64,000 bases of DNA from Zeus faber (GCA_960531495.1 OY482862.1:15014108-15078107); one strand, 5' to 3'; numbered from the stretch's first letter, positions 51,201-63,767 are shown. Translations and numbers: made by a program. The notes: generated from the sequence alone by a model not told the origin.

Positions 51201-54200
51201 ATCGCGTGCTGCAAGCCGCTCTCGCAACTGTGGAGGACATTGTTGGAGGGAACAAACCCGCCCCCCCCGCCAACGGATATCATGTGAATATTGACGGGCG
51301 GCATTTCCCCGTCAAAACCCCCGGCGGACAATAATGCAATTATGTCTTACTTGGAGATGGAGGGGTAGTAGAGCATGGCCACCCCTTCTATGCACAGCAG
51401 CACAGCCAGACCCCATGTGATCATGTGGTAGAGGATAATGGTGCTGGTGGAGAAGGAAAAGCGGTCATGAGATCCAGCACCGGGTCACAAGCTGATCAGA
51501 CTCACTCCGCCGCACTTTGGGGAAGAGGAGTGCCAACTACGGAACCCGTTCCAAGACAAAGAGCGGCAAATTGATCCGCCTAGCCGTTCCATATTGGGGA
51601 GGGGATTCTCCATCAAACGTGGCAAAAGGGGAAACTTGTGTTCTCTTTTTTTACTCCCAGGAGCGGATTATTATGCTGGCTCAAGCCGCACAATCCACAA
51701 CATTTGTTCCAGGGCTATAATTTGTAATGGGGGTTTTATAAAAACTGCGGCGGAGTAGCAACAGACCGCTGCTCAAGGCAAGGTGAGGTTGAGGGCACCT
51801 GATCCCGGCGGACGTTTTCACCACCAGGAAGACGTCGACGGCGTAGCAGAAGGTCCACCAGAAGGACGCGCTGAAGAACAGCTGGATCCACATCTGCCAG
51901 GGGGCACACGAACAAGACTCGTATTTGGACAACCTCGCTTCAGTGAACGACGATGATGATGTTTGAATAGCAAGCCCTATAATTTAAGGCCTTGATCCGC
52001 CGTATTATATCACCTACTTAGTGTGGCTTCTGCTCTGGTTTCGGAAGACAAATAAATAAATCCCTGCTCGGAAAATGCTCCAAGTCCTCTAGGAACACGC
52101 AGATGTTCACACGGTATCAAGAAACGCCTGATGCTCGGGGAGCCCATGCCCGTCTTCAAATGCAGCCCATTATGGTGGAATTCACCGATTTTTCGATCAT
52201 GAGCCTCCCCTCTGGAATTCAAACATCTGCCATGCGCTAGGCGTCGGCGGGTCAACGGAATTCATATCGCGTCAAGTTTCCTAAGCCACTGTCCATCAAG
52301 AATACAGGCCTCACTTTTTACTATTCATGATTCATTTCACTTTCATTTCAGCGGCGCACATACCGCACTCCCCACACAGAAGACCTCCGGCCACACGTCG
52401 CTGCTGTTGGTCACCGAGATGCTGTCGATGATGGTGGGCAGGCCGAGCCAGATGGACGACCTCAGGATGATACCTGGAGGCACGAACCGCAAAATGAAGC
52501 CATGGTCCCAAAAAAAAAAAAAAAAGCAAACAAAACACAAAAGAGATGATTCACAACTCCCACTCACACTCAAACGCAGCCACAACAGAGAGTTGCCAAG
52601 AATGCAAACATGGAACCCGGGCGGTGGGTCCTTTAAAAAGAAAAAAGGTCTGGCTCCGATTAGCACGTCACAAAGCTCTTGCTGGTGCGGTGTTATTATG
52701 TGCCGTTAATTGGATTCGGTAACGGAGTCCTTTTAATGGCGTGGTCAGAGGTAATGGAAATATGGAAAAGGTCTCCAACTTTGTTTTATGGCCGTCTTTC
52801 CACTTCCTATCTCAGAGTACCATGCAGCGGCACCGCACCGGGGCTCGGAAAACAACAACGAAAAACCTCCATCTGATGCTGGTCTGCCGGCCACATGCTG
52901 CTCCGGAGTTCAGATACAATCCCAGGAACGGTTATTGGATTAATGAGTTTTGTGCTTTGCGTTTCGGTGGTGAATCAATCCATCAATAATGCAAGTATAT
53001 TAAATTACCTCGTTAACTAATTTGCCATTTTTTTCCAGCTGCAAAATGCAAAATGATTAATAAGCACAATGACTAGCACTCTGTTTCCGGGGAGGCCTAA
53101 ATGTCTGATGAGGGATATTGATTTCCCGAAGTTCACCTTTAAGGTGGTGGACTCCCTCGGTGCATGGCTTCAGCCGAATCTGTTCATTGTTTTTAGCAGC
53201 TCTTGAAAACCCACTTTTATAGGTTAGCCTTTTTTTCTATTAAGTTTTATTGTTGTTTTATGTCCTTTCGGGTTTAAATTTGTTTGCTTTAACTTGTTTT
53301 TCATTGTGTTTGTTTTTTCAGCATTTTTATAGGTGAGCCTTTTTTTTTTTTTTTTATTACCGTTTATAAAGTTGACTCTGTTTCTTTTATGACCACGCTA
53401 CGCCCATTTTATCCAGGGGACCGCTTGTAAATGAAGACAAGATCCGAATGCTGCTCCACCTCATCTATTCATGCACATTATACGATCAACAATTGTTCTT
53501 TGAATGTGAATGGATGGATGGATGAATGAATGAACGAATGAATGAATGCACGCTTTTCGATTCACTTCAGCAGACAATACACTAAAAAGTTCCCATTTGC
53601 AACAACCATTCCATTCCATTCCATGTTGCGTGCATGCACATGCACACCAGTGATGGAAGCTTCGACCCGTTTTTTGTTTTTTTTGTGATGCGGTTCTTGG
53701 CGAGTCACTCGGTAAATAGAGTCGTTCACTCTTCATTCATTTGATGCGGCAGGTGTGTGACGCACGGTGAACGATAAACGAGGGTCAGAAGCAGAGGGAA
53801 TCACGGAACTATGGTGTAACTCTGCCAAAACGATTTATTTCGGTGGAAGAACGCAAAGTGCTGATCCCTGAAGGTATTTTAGCCCAATTCTCGTGGAAGT
53901 GAACCACAGAAACAATGTAGTTCTGTCTAAATTGAACGGTAAGTCTACATATACCCACATTTAATACGGATTATATCAAACGGCCTGGCCTTTTTTTTGT
54001 TTGTTTTACCCATATTAATTTAGCCATCAGTGCTATTTTCAGTTTGTGGGCAAAAAAAAGACTCACTCACTCGCCCACTTCTTTTGTTCTGCGGGAGTGA
54101 CTCCCGACGCCCGACTCGTTTCAAAGGGCCGTGCGCCGGGGACGAGTCGTTCGCGAGTCTCGCATGACTAAGCCCCGCGGAGAGGAGCGCGGTCGGCCGC

Positions 54201-54474
54201 CCCGTGCGCGCCCGTTACCTGTGCAGCCCAGGATGTCGCACAGGCTGACGATGAAGAGGATCCGTGTCGAAGAGGCGGGTTTGGGCAGCGGGTACTGCCC
54301 CAGCCGCCTGTAGCCCTTGCGCTTGGGCAGGATCTGCAGGGCGGTGAGGAACAGGCTGAGCCCCGCGCTGCACAGGCTCAGAGCCCCGAAGAGAACCGGC
54401 TGGAAGGAGACCACCAGGTCCGTGGCCGCGTCCCGGTTGGGACAGCAGAAGGTCTCCAGCCGGGGAGAAGCCAT
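48279..54474 (-). CDS. gpr143: GPR143 / ocular albinism type 1 receptor, complete, 9 coding exons
   Basis: GPR143 (OA1) is a seven-helix receptor of melanosomes and late endosomes in pigment cells; it controls melanosome size and transport and is reported to respond to L-DOPA. Human loss causes X-linked ocular albinism. Minus-strand coding exons: 54219-54474, 52364-52473, 51799-51893, 51351-51443, 51118-51227, 50901-51009, 50173-50290, 49830-50085, 48279-48382. All borders are AG/GT with matching phases, summing to 1251 nt (416 aa; human 404 aa, also 9 exons). The start [12 protein letters not shown] is nearly identical to the mammalian one. Visible features are an N-glycosylation sequon at N108-S-S, cysteines 118 and 186 for the extracellular disulfide, the conserved HAIPHYVT segment, [17 protein letters not shown] with the dileucine sorting signal at 225-226, and GILNPMQGF leading helix 7. 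The C-tail sorting doublet is W332-D333 instead of human Trp-Glu. Exon 9 encodes a conserved [11 protein letters not shown] tail ending in an acidic stretch. Confidence 0.96.
49105..49523. mobile_element. hAT-like MITE in gpr143 intron 8, with target-site duplication
   Basis: Termini TAGGGATGCACCGATT at 49105 and, inverted, TGGGGATGCACCGATTT at the right end form clear terminal inverted repeats 419 bp apart. The flanking octamers GTTTAAAG and GTTTTAAG match at 7 of 8 positions, the 8-bp duplication expected of hAT elements. Motifs such as GGCCGATACCGATGTTT are typical of this widespread vertebrate element. It has no coding capacity. Confidence 0.85.
49575..49610. mobile_element. hAT-like terminal fragment
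   Basis: CAGAGGTGGGGAACCTTTTT followed by AGGGCCA matches the conserved end of another vertebrate hAT-type repeat. The rest of the element was not delimited. It lies in gpr143 intron 8. Confidence 0.5.
53090..53440 (+). mobile_element. Probable 3' end of a LINE (reverse-transcriptase C-terminus relic)
   Basis: At 53203-53232 one plus-strand frame reads [10 protein letters not shown], the conserved C-terminal motif of the reverse-transcriptase polyprotein of several fish non-LTR elements. It is preceded by a degenerate SVHCF-QL stretch with a stop. A T-rich tail follows, with a repeated motif (TTTTATAGGTTAGCCT at 53214 and TTTTATAGGTGAGCCT at 53325). Only the 3' end is present, as is usual for 5'-truncated LINE insertions. 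It lies in gpr143 intron 1. Confidence 0.5.
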
Positions 54475-54584
54475 CGCCGGGAGACGGAGCGGGCGACTGG
54501 GGGGGGGGGGAAAAAAAGGGGGCGAAAGGGAGGAGAGGAGAGGGAGCTATGGCCTGGATCGAGCCGGGATCACGGGTTGATTCA

Positions 54585-54593
54585 TCATGTGCT
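54585..54593 (+). promoter_or_regulatory. gpr143: M-box (MITF site) upstream of gpr143
   Basis: TCATGTGCT lies 111 bp upstream of the gpr143 start codon. It matches the M-box core recognised by MITF, the pigment-cell master regulator, which is known to activate human OA1 through an E-box in its promoter. The site is seen directly; its function is inferred from sequence and position. Confidence 0.6.
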
Positions 54594-56590
54594 TCCATTT
54601 AATCCCTCCAGTCATGGCTCAGCTATGCAAGCGAAGCGCCAGACTCAAGGGCCGTGCCTTCTGACGCGAGGAGGGGCGTGCGGTCTCGTTTCATTGATCA
54701 CATACGTCGTTTATCCGAGCGCTGGGACTGATTCGAGGCTTTCGGAATAAACTCACGGGTGTCAAAAACGTAAAGGCGCGCGGGCCGGATTGTGGTCGCG
54801 CAGAGCGGTCCAATCCGGTCGGCGGGGTGATTTGGGGTTGGGGGGGGGGATAAAGGTTTTAAAAAGACAACAAAAAAAGAACAACATTCCCATTCGGTTA
54901 TCATCTACCGTACATTCAGTTACTATACATTTTATACATGATGTCTATGTAAATAACGAAATCCATTCAACGAAACACGCAATTTCTTGATTCCAACTTT
55001 CTTTGCCCAGAGCAGAACCAAGTCACATCGTGACCAATCCGCCACGTGGCCTAAAATGGCTTTGACCCCGCGGTCAACGCGTGTTTCTCTTTGAATAGTA
55101 GGCGATTGTTTTTCCGTCCAGTCTACTGCGGGAGCCCTCCGTCGCGAATGGAGAATTAAATTGAACGTTTTCGATCAAGGCTCCCTGATCCTCTTACAGT
55201 CGAGCAGAACCTGTATGTTTGACCTTTCGGGGGGGGGGGGGGGGGGGGGGGATCAGGGTAAGGTGCTTTGGCTGAGATCTGGGATCCGAGAAAGTGGGCG
55301 AACCGCAACGTTTATTTGGAGAAATGAAACCTCGAGTGTTTTCATTGCTGCAGCACAGAGCGCTCATTCATCGGTCGTGCACCTTCCCTCACACCCGGGC
55401 ACCGGGTCAGGTGCGGGGGGGGGGGGGGGGGGGGGGGGTTTGACCTCAGTCGCACGTTATCAGCTCCGTGAGGACGAGGATTCAAACGCCGGCCTCCCGT
55501 TCTGTGGCTCGGCTTCCTGCTGCTGCCACCTGCCGGTGCGTCACGGTGCGAGCACGCAGGCAGGAAATCCTGTTGACATTGAATTAACGTGGCAGTGGCT
55601 CCCACCGTGGGGTCCGGGGGCCCACCCCAGGGGTCCCCCGCCAAAATGATTCATAATTCAACTTCACTATTATTCAATATATCCTATATTTTCCCGTTGT
55701 GCGACTAATAAAGGTTTGTCTTATCTTATCTTATATACAAGACACTGGAGACCAATAGATAACGCACAATAATGACTGTTTGTATCATCGTCTTTACTCT
55801 TATCTCCCAGTTTAGCGCGGAGAGGTCTGGAGATTTGAACTCAACCAATACATATACAATACAATAGAGATATTCTCTGGTCTCGGGAGATGGCGATAGG
55901 AAAAAAGGTTGAGAATTATTGTGGTAAGTCAAAGGTGCTACTACCAACGTTTGTATATTATTGGTTGATCAATTATATCTTTCGTATAAGTTTGTTGACT
56001 GTAACTATAATAAGTACGGTCAGGCGTTGTGGATTTTATGTCCCTCGTTTAAATTTCTAAAGCAATCCATGGAATAGGTCATAGCAATGGCAATAGCTCT
56101 TCTGAGAATTTCATACATTTAATTTGGACCAAACATAAAAAAATATTTGGGGGGGGGGGTGATTACGATTTCTTTATTACACCCAATCTACTTTTTCTCT
56201 TGATGCCTCCATGTAAACAAGCTGACGCAGCCCTTACATGTGCTTCATTAAACTGCATGTGTACTGTCTTCCACAACAAACCAAAAAAGACCAACCAGCG
56301 ACCAACTTCGTGCCGGTGTGTTTTCCCTGCGGGGGCTGGGTGGAGTATGTCTGTGAAAACAGTGTTGAATTACAGACCTGCCGAACCGGCCTCCGTCTCC
56401 TTTCCAGCGTACTGGTTGGTGGAGGAGCCCGCCCATGCCCTCGGGCGGCCTGCTTCCTGCGTGGAAAGCCTCTGGAAGTCTGAACGGGAAATGACTATGC
56501 CGGAGCTGCCGAGGCTGGAGGAGGCCAGGGGTTCAAAAGGCTGAGGTGAGACAAGCAGGTCAGCCGTTTTCTAGAACTCTTCGGTTACCG
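54594..56590. other. gpr143-asb9 divergent intergenic region
   Basis: About 2 kb separates the start codons of gpr143 (minus) and asb9 (plus). It holds the M-box at its left end, two long poly-G runs (about 55230-55251 and 55415-55438) and an hAT-like MITE. GC-rich sequence at 56320-56545 directly precedes asb9 and may hold its promoter or 5' UTR. No further gene was recognised. Confidence 0.55.
55593..55923. mobile_element. hAT-like MITE, relative of the 44976 copy
   Basis: It begins CAGTGGCTCCCACCGTGGGG and ends AAAGGTTGAGAATTATTGTG, degenerate inverted repeats of the same type as the 44976-45267 element. The inner parts can be aligned by eye (AACTTCACTATTA against AACTTCACCATTA, and TTATCTCCCAGTTTAG against TTATCTCCCGAACTTTAG). 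It is more diverged at its ends than the other copy. Confidence 0.65.
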
Positions 56591-57406
56591 ATGTCTGCCG
56601 GAAACCCCGGCGATCCGCCGGGCGACGGCCGTCAAAGCGGCTCGGCTGTTTTCTTCTCCAACCCTCTGATGAGCGGTGAGTCCCTGCCGCTGTTGGCCTT
56701 TAGAATTACATTATGTAATCCTATGTTTTGTTTTTTTTGTGTGTCAATTGTTTGTGTTGATTGATGTGATGGTTGTATTAAGTGCTGGCTGTGCGACAAA
56801 TTGCCGCTCTGGGATTATGAAGATTACCGTCACCTTGACCTTGAGTTGAGGCGGGGGCAGACGACAGGAGCCCGCACGTCGGAGGCTTTCGCTAAACCGC
56901 CGCACTTTTTAAGCCCCCCTTTGTGATTCATGACGCGTCTCCAAACTTTGAACGCGGGATATCTTTACACAGACGTGGAGTCAGACTGGTCCCCGGTCCA
57001 CGACGCGGCGTTCAACGGGCGTCTCCTCGGCCTGCGGACGCTCATCTCTCAGGTGATGCATGGCAGTGTGAATGAAGGGTGAAGGTGCGGAAGAGATCAA
57101 ACGTTTATTTATTTATTTTTCCGTTTTTTTCTTTTCCCACTCGGGTGCTTGGTGTGGTGTTTGCAGGGAGCCTGTGTGAACCTGGCCACCCTGGACCGGG
57201 TCTCCCCGCTGCACGGGGCGTGCGTCCAAGGCCATGTGGCCTGCGCCCGGCTCCTGATGGAGAGCGGGGCCAACGTCAGTAGCAGAAACCCAAATTCACT
57301 GCCGGAATGTCGCCTGAGACTCTGTGTTCTTTTGCACGCATCCCATTTCCTTTGAAAGTCTATTTCTGACGCGACCGCATAAATGATTGTGGGACTTAGT
57401 TAAGAG

Positions 57407-57456
<50 letters not shown>

Positions 57457-58933
57457 CGGACACACAAAAACAAACCAGACAGACGAGCACACACCCCCAC
57501 TCCCACACACTTATGAACCCACACTCCCACACGCTGGCACGGCAGCGGCCGCGCATGCCTGCACGGGAGCGTCGCATTAACAAAGCAGCAGATATTCAGA
57601 CAACAATGCCCGCAGTGTGCAAGCCGCTGTACCACAATGGGCACGGAGTCACGCGGTTAATAAAGTGTACTGTATGATTTCTGCTCGGAATAATTATTTG
57701 AACAGAGACAAAAAAGTCTAGATCAAACCCGATCCTTACAGACGACAGACATAAAACATGGGGATTAATGTTTATCCGAATTACAGTATATTATTAGTCG
57801 CCCATTGGTTAGTATGGGTCCATTGGTAGTATGTGCTTACTTTATACAATTGTATACAGCCATTTGACAAGTTAAAAAAAGGAAATACCTAATTGTATTA
57901 TCTGAAAGTGTACTTAATACATTTAGTATAGTTTATATGTACTTGCAATTAATATGTTCATGTTTTGTTTACAGGAAGCCACGTAAGTTGTACTTCATGT
58001 GTTAGAAGCTGTACTGACATGCTTAAATATATTACAAATATATTTTTCATGTACATGCTTTTGACGATCAAAATAACACTTCAAGCCCACATCTCAAGGA
58101 AGGTAAATGTTAGAATATACTTTTAAAACTGTACTTACACTACACTTACTGCATATTAATGACTACTTGACGAAAGCTGTACTTTAAGTTAGTACATAAA
58201 AGTAAATAAGATGTTCCAGAAAAATATACTGACAAAAAAAGTACAACTGGGTAGAAATATACTTTTAAAACACTTTATATACAAAATATATACTTTCTGT
58301 GTGCAAAAAATATGAACGTTTTCACCTGGGTAATGTGTTTTTTTTTTCCTCAGGTAAACTCTGCAACGGTGGACGGTGGGACCGCCCTGTCGGAGGCCTC
58401 CGCCCGGGGCCACAGTGCCTGCGTGTCGCTGCTGCTCCAGCACGGGGCCGATCCACTGGGGCGGAGCCTCGGCCCCAAGGGCTCCCCCCTCCACCGGGCT
58501 GCGGCCGGAGGTCAGAGATCACATTCGTCTGAGGAACACAGTGCAGATTAATCCTTAAACCAGGAAGGGACTGTGCTCAGAAAACTCTGAAACAACATTG
58601 CGCGTTAATATTTAATTATGCTGAATTGAGCACATTGACAAAAACAGGCTCTGCAAAGTTCCTAATTCAAATAAAAAATAAAAAATAAAATACAGCAATA
58701 AAAGTAGTAAAACAATTCTGCAGTTTAACCAAGTGTATTTATGGAAGTTAACTCTGTTAAGTTAATACATGAAATAAAAGATAAATTGAATTACTTGACG
58801 TAAAAGAGTTATTTCTGACGATCTGATCACAAAGCTGCTTTCAGAGCAGACCTGCCAAAGTACAGCTCACCAAATCTTCAATGTTGCGATTATCTGCTTA
58901 TTATTATTTATTAAAGAATGTACCTCTCTATCC

Positions 58934-58989
<56 letters not shown>

Positions 58990-58998
58990 GTCTATCTA

Positions 58999-59087
<89 letters not shown>

Positions 59088-60949
59088 TTATTCTATCTTC
59101 TTGTTCATTTTATTTTTAGTTTTATTGTATCTTGCCAATTTAACAGCAAATTCTTAGCTTTACTGCCATGTTGCCATTTCCCTGCAGGTCACCCCGAGTG
59201 TGTGGAGGCTCTGGTCCGGCACGGTGCAGATGTGGATCAGAAGGTCGACCAATCAGGTTCTCCGCTGCACGCCGCCGTCGCCAACCGGCGTGTGAACACC
59301 GCCACGAGACTGCTTCAGCTCGGTGGGAATCCTCTTTTATTTCATTGTCTGGTTTTGCTTTTCGACACAATAACATACGACAAACCTAAAAATGAACAAC
59401 AGAGATGAAAAATAAACCTAAAAATGAACAATATACATTTGCCAATGTACAATAAACCTAATGATAAATATAACCTAGAAATTGATTTTTGCGGTTGGAT
59501 ATTTCATCACATATCAATATTGATACTGTGCAGATAGGAGGCAATGCAAGAAAAATGCAAAAAGACAATAAATGCACATCAATTATTCATCTCTTGGGGA
59601 GAAGAGAATCAGAGTGGCTGCTTGTGGTTCACATTTATCTGCCTGAATGCTGCTCACATGGAGTCCCCTACAGAAATTATTAGACAGTATCTGTTATACT
59701 GTGTAATGTGTTATACTGTATATATTATTTATAGAACAGAACTGATTAGGATTATATTACTCCTATTATGGTTGTGGATGAGACAGCCCCTTATCAGAGG
59801 TTATTTATATTCATACCAATAGTCTGGTGTTTTGTTATTAGGTCATTCATCATTTAATTTTAAGGGATTGTTATTCAAAGCAATAGTGCAGGATCATCCC
59901 AAATTATAATATATTTGCCACACTTGTGACACATGTTAAATATTTTAAATATGTAAAACATTATGTTAAATAACACTGACACACCAACACATGAGGTGGG
60001 ATTGTGTTTGAAATGTCATTAGATTCTTATGTGGCACATCTAGGTGATTCACTGATTATATTTAATTCCACAAAGTCTACTCAACAGGTCAATTCATTCG
60101 ATTTTTTTGCCCAAAATAAAAAAAAGATGCAATATTATTTAAAAGTTATTTGTTGTAATCATTCTTCTCTTTATTCCAATAATCGCTGAAATGTATGTTC
60201 GGTTGAAAACCCAATTCCGTGTTCCCCCTGGGGACAAATCTGGAACCAAATTTGGCCTTTTTCACAGTGGGATTTCTTTTTATGAGAGGAAAAACACAGC
60301 AAAACGACACATTAGAGAGATTCCACATTCTTTCCAGCGCGTCAGAAGAGCACAACAGGAGCAGAAAAAAAAAAAAAACGAAATTGAAATGACGCGAGCC
60401 CTGTAATCGGGCTTTCAGTCAAGCGCTCCATCGCGTCAGGTGTGGAATTGAAGTGTTTCGGCGCTCTCCCTCAGGTGCCAGTGTGAATATGGCCATGGCC
60501 GGAGACTCCCCGCTGCACATGGCCGCCCGTCTCTCCAGCCCCGAGCTGGTGTCCGTCCTGATGGAGCACGGGGCCGACCGCTCCGTCAGGAACTCCGAGG
60601 GCCAAAGGCCGCTCGACCTCGCGCCCGCCGGCAGCCCGACGCAAAGGCTTCTGGGAGAAACCAGAGGTATTCTCTAAAAGTGCTGCTGGGAAATAGGGGG
60701 GGGAGGGGGCGATCAACAAGCAGCATGTAACACTAAAGCGTCTCTCTCTCCCTCTTCATCATGGGTCCCCCCCACCCCCCATTTGATGTCTGCCCAGGGG
60801 CCACGAGTCTAATGCAATTGTGCCGGATAAACATCAGGAAGGTTTTGGGGAAGGAAAGACTGGGTGGCGTTCACAGCCTTCACATACCCATAGAATTAAA
60901 AGACTTTCTACTCTACTGCGCAGGCCCGGAGAGCCATCCCCTTCGTTGA
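56591..60949 (+). CDS. asb9: Ankyrin repeat and SOCS box protein 9, complete, 7 coding exons
   Basis: ASB9 is the substrate-recognition subunit of a Cullin-5/Elongin B-C/Rbx2 E3 ubiquitin ligase; mammalian ASB9 binds creatine kinases. Coding exons: 56591-56675, 56973-57052, 57167-57274, 58354-58510, 59188-59322, 60475-60666, 60798-60949. All borders are AG/GT with consistent phases, summing to 909 nt (302 aa; human 294). The N-terminal SNPLM followed by SDWSPVHDAA is diagnostic of ASB9 against ASB11. About six ankyrin repeats fill residues 33-250, with repeated blocks such as SPLHGACVQGH and SPLHMAA. Residues 256-292 form the SOCS box: an Elongin C BC-box (SLMQLCRINIRKVL) and a Cul5 box with Ile-Pro at 282-283 and DFLLY. 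The start MSAGNPGD is the only ATG in frame ahead of SNPLM. Introns 3, 4 and 5 are long and repeat-rich. It is divergent from gpr143. Confidence 0.93.
57411..57455. repeat. (CA)n microsatellite in asb9 intron 3
   Basis: A pure CA tract of about 22 units, followed by CA-rich degenerate sequence to about 57540. Confidence 0.97.
57770..58320. repeat. AT-rich tract dense in TACTT motifs (asb9 intron 3)
   Basis: About ten copies of TACTT, with some AAGTA on the other strand, recur at irregular spacing, and ATACTTTTAAAAC occurs twice (near 58116 and 58259). The pattern suggests a diverged internally repetitive element rather than unique intron sequence. The family is not recognised. Confidence 0.5.
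58932..59082. repeat. (ATCT)n-(GTCT)n tetranucleotide array in asb9 intron 4
   Basis: About 17 ATCT units pass, through a short mixed zone, into about 20 GTCT units. The array ends about 105 bp before the exon 5 acceptor and adds a long pyrimidine-rich stretch upstream of it. Confidence 0.96.
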
Positions 60950-61426
60950 AAGGTCGCTCTGCAGCGCGTCCATGGCCGCGGCTCTGCCATTGAATTTCAG
61001 ATTGGATGCGATTCACCCCGTCGCATGTAGGGGGCGCACTTGCACCACATGAAAGGGCTGATGTGATTTCTGGTTCTTGTGGGGATTGTTTTTTTTTTTT
61101 GTCTTTTTCTTATCTCCGTTGAATGAAATCTGTAATGGAATGGTCTTTATTCACGTCATGTATTAAGGAAGCAAGCGACTTGGAGAATATTACAACGTTG
61201 TTGTTTATCTGGTTTAGTTTTGTTTTTCGCATTTTACAACACAAAACATAAAAGTATATCATGAAGAGCAGCTCGTCTGCTGAAATCTGAAATGCACGAA
61301 AACAATAATATACTGTCTTTTCCCCTTGCACCAACATGTTCCGAGCAGATGAAAATCACCCCCCTCCCCACAGTGGAAATATCCATCGATAAAGTTGTTT
61401 TTGTGGATTGGCGATTTATTTCCTTT

Positions 61427-61530
61427 CTGTGGCTCTCAACCTGGGGTCCGGGGACCGCCAGGGGTCCTCCAAGGAGTTCTAGGGGGTCCCAGGGAGAACA
61501 TTTCCAGAGACCGATATTTTATCCTACTTT
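61427..61530. mobile_element. hAT-like MITE fragment
   Basis: CTGTGGCTCTCAACCTGGGG, followed by GTCCGGGGACC and AGGGGTCC, matches the left end of a common hAT-like repeat whose terminus normally reads CAGTGGTTCTCAACC. The right end was not found. Confidence 0.5.
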
Positions 61531-63709
61531 CCCTGCTTATGTGGACATACTGTATATGTTGAAGGACCCAAAATACGTGAATGGGTTGCAAGGGATTAAC
61601 GCGAACAAATATTCCAAATGGAAGAGCAGCGCCGAAGCCCTGGTCCTCTCGTATCTGAGTGATGGTGGTTATCAGATACGTGCAGGCCTGTGTGCTTAGC
61701 ACCGTTTGGACAGGCAGCCGTCCAGTGGCTCTGTTTGTTCTCTGCCGATTGGATCCTCCGCTGTCCCACCCATTGAAAATGTGCAGGGGTTCAACTCCTA
61801 CATTCCCAGATCGGCGTCCAAATGTCCATTTTTCATCGAGTCGCAGCGTTGTTTCGACTTGTACATTGTACGTGTGGATCAGTGACGGAAAATGTATTTC
61901 TTCATTATTCTTCCACGTCCTTGCCCGTCATCTGTAGTCATTTTGTGATGATTAATTCCATATCAGATTAGATTTTTATTAAAAAATGTGAACAGTAGAA
62001 GAGTAGCCGTTAAATCGTAAATTACATGTCCAATGCCTAGATTATTTAAGTTTGAAATTTCCTGAAAAAACAAACACAAAAAAATAAAATAAAGAAATCA
62101 TAGGCCTACATGATGGAACAGTAGCACGGAATTCATTTGAATGAATGCATTTTTTGCAAAAATCTGTTTTGTTGCCTTTTCCCTTGAACCACCCTTTAAT
62201 AAAAGCCATTCGGAGAGGCTGTTCCCAGTGGTTTTCCATGCGTCAAGGTTTCGACCCCGTCTTAGAAGCCGAACCTTGCGGATGGTGCAATATTTAATAA
62301 AGAACTTCAGTAGCTCCGGGGCCTTTAGGAAGAAATATTTATTCAAAGCCTCGTCAGATTTTTTTGTCCGGTTCCTCTTTCTTTATTCTAACAACCCAGT
62401 AGAGAATTGAGAGGAAAAAAAACTCAAGTGTTCTCGGGACACGGAACTCTCCCCGGATCACAGTCCCTTTGATGGCATCATTCTTTTTTTTTTCCTTTTC
62501 TTTTTTTTTTTTTCGATGCCAGACACAGAAAGCAGATTTGACTTGAAAAAAAACAAAACAAAAAACTCCCTTGTGACTCCCTGCGGAACACCTGTCCATG
62601 TTTCGCTTTCTCTTCCTCTAAGTGTGCCCGGTCTGACTCACAGCCGGGCTTCTCTGAAAAAAGGGCCGACGGCCCCGATCGAGACCCACTCCCCACGGCG
62701 GCTGTTCAACTCCTCGTCGCCCTGCAATACTCATTAACTCCCTATCGATTCCCGTCCCCCGATATGCCTCTCGAGGTCAATCACGGGGCCTTTCCCAAAT
62801 ACGCCGTCGGTGCCCGGGGGGGGCCCGGCCACGCACCGGGAGCCCTGGGGTTTCGATTTACTGGCGTTTAATGTAAAATCGATAGGGCGGAAGAGTTGTT
62901 TGACTTGCGAGGTGGCGCGGAAGGATCCGTCAGGGCGCTGTAATTAGAGGTGTGGAGAAGGTGGAGGAGGGAGAGTCCGTCCCGCACGGAGGGGGGACCG
63001 ATGGGCAGGTGGACACTTTGTGATATCTCACTCCGACAGTATTTACTGTATGTTTTCAGTGTTACTTATTAACCCCCCCCCCCCCCGAGTGTCCCCCCTC
63101 CACGTGGGTTTGGGGGACACTAAGTGTTATTTCCTGGCTCTGTGGGATACTCGATTCCGACTGGTCGATGGCGGCAATCAGCCGTCAGTTAGTTCTAAAT
63201 AATGACCGCTGATCTGCTGATATTGACCGTTGTCATGGGCAACCACTCCTCCGCCCGGTTGCACGCCCCCTGTGTGCTCCACCTGCCAACACTGGCTCGT
63301 GGCGTCACCCTGCGACGCTGCGTAGAAACCACAATGTAAGACCTGAAGGTGAGATGTGTCCAATTTGACATTATTTACACCACGGGGTTGTCATACGTAG
63401 AGATACATTTCTTTCATCTAAGCGGAGGCTCTTAAAGTAGGTTACTATAGTGATAAAATAATTTAGGATCAATATCCGGTCTCAGTTTAATCTTCAATTT
63501 AGTAAGTTACCGTGTAATAAGCCGGATAACGTGCACCCAGCCGGTGATTACTGCAAAACAACCCCCACCGGGGTGATCAGGACCGCGCAGCCCAGCGGAG
63601 GGGTCCTCACCCCTCACTCCTGTCACAGTGTCTTATCTTACATAAAGCTCCAGTTCTTCAGCGACTTCCCGGGTTCCGTTGTGTTCCGGATTCACTCCCG
63701 AGCGAAACC

Positions 63710-63713
<4 letters not shown>

Positions 63714-63765
<52 letters not shown>
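63714..63765. repeat. (TG)26 microsatellite
   Basis: A pure TG tract of about 52 bases near the right edge of the window. Confidence 0.97.

Positions 63766-63767
<2 letters not shown>

Noticed and set aside
56546..56590. Upstream extension of asb9 in the same frame
   Set aside because: It would start at GTG. The first in-frame ATG is at 56591, and the extension has no similarity to ASB9.
63178..63363. Minus-strand frame near the right edge, considered as an exon of a neighbouring gene
   Set aside because: No recognisable domain or convincing splice sites, and no match to the ASB11 or PIGA proteins expected from mammalian gene order.
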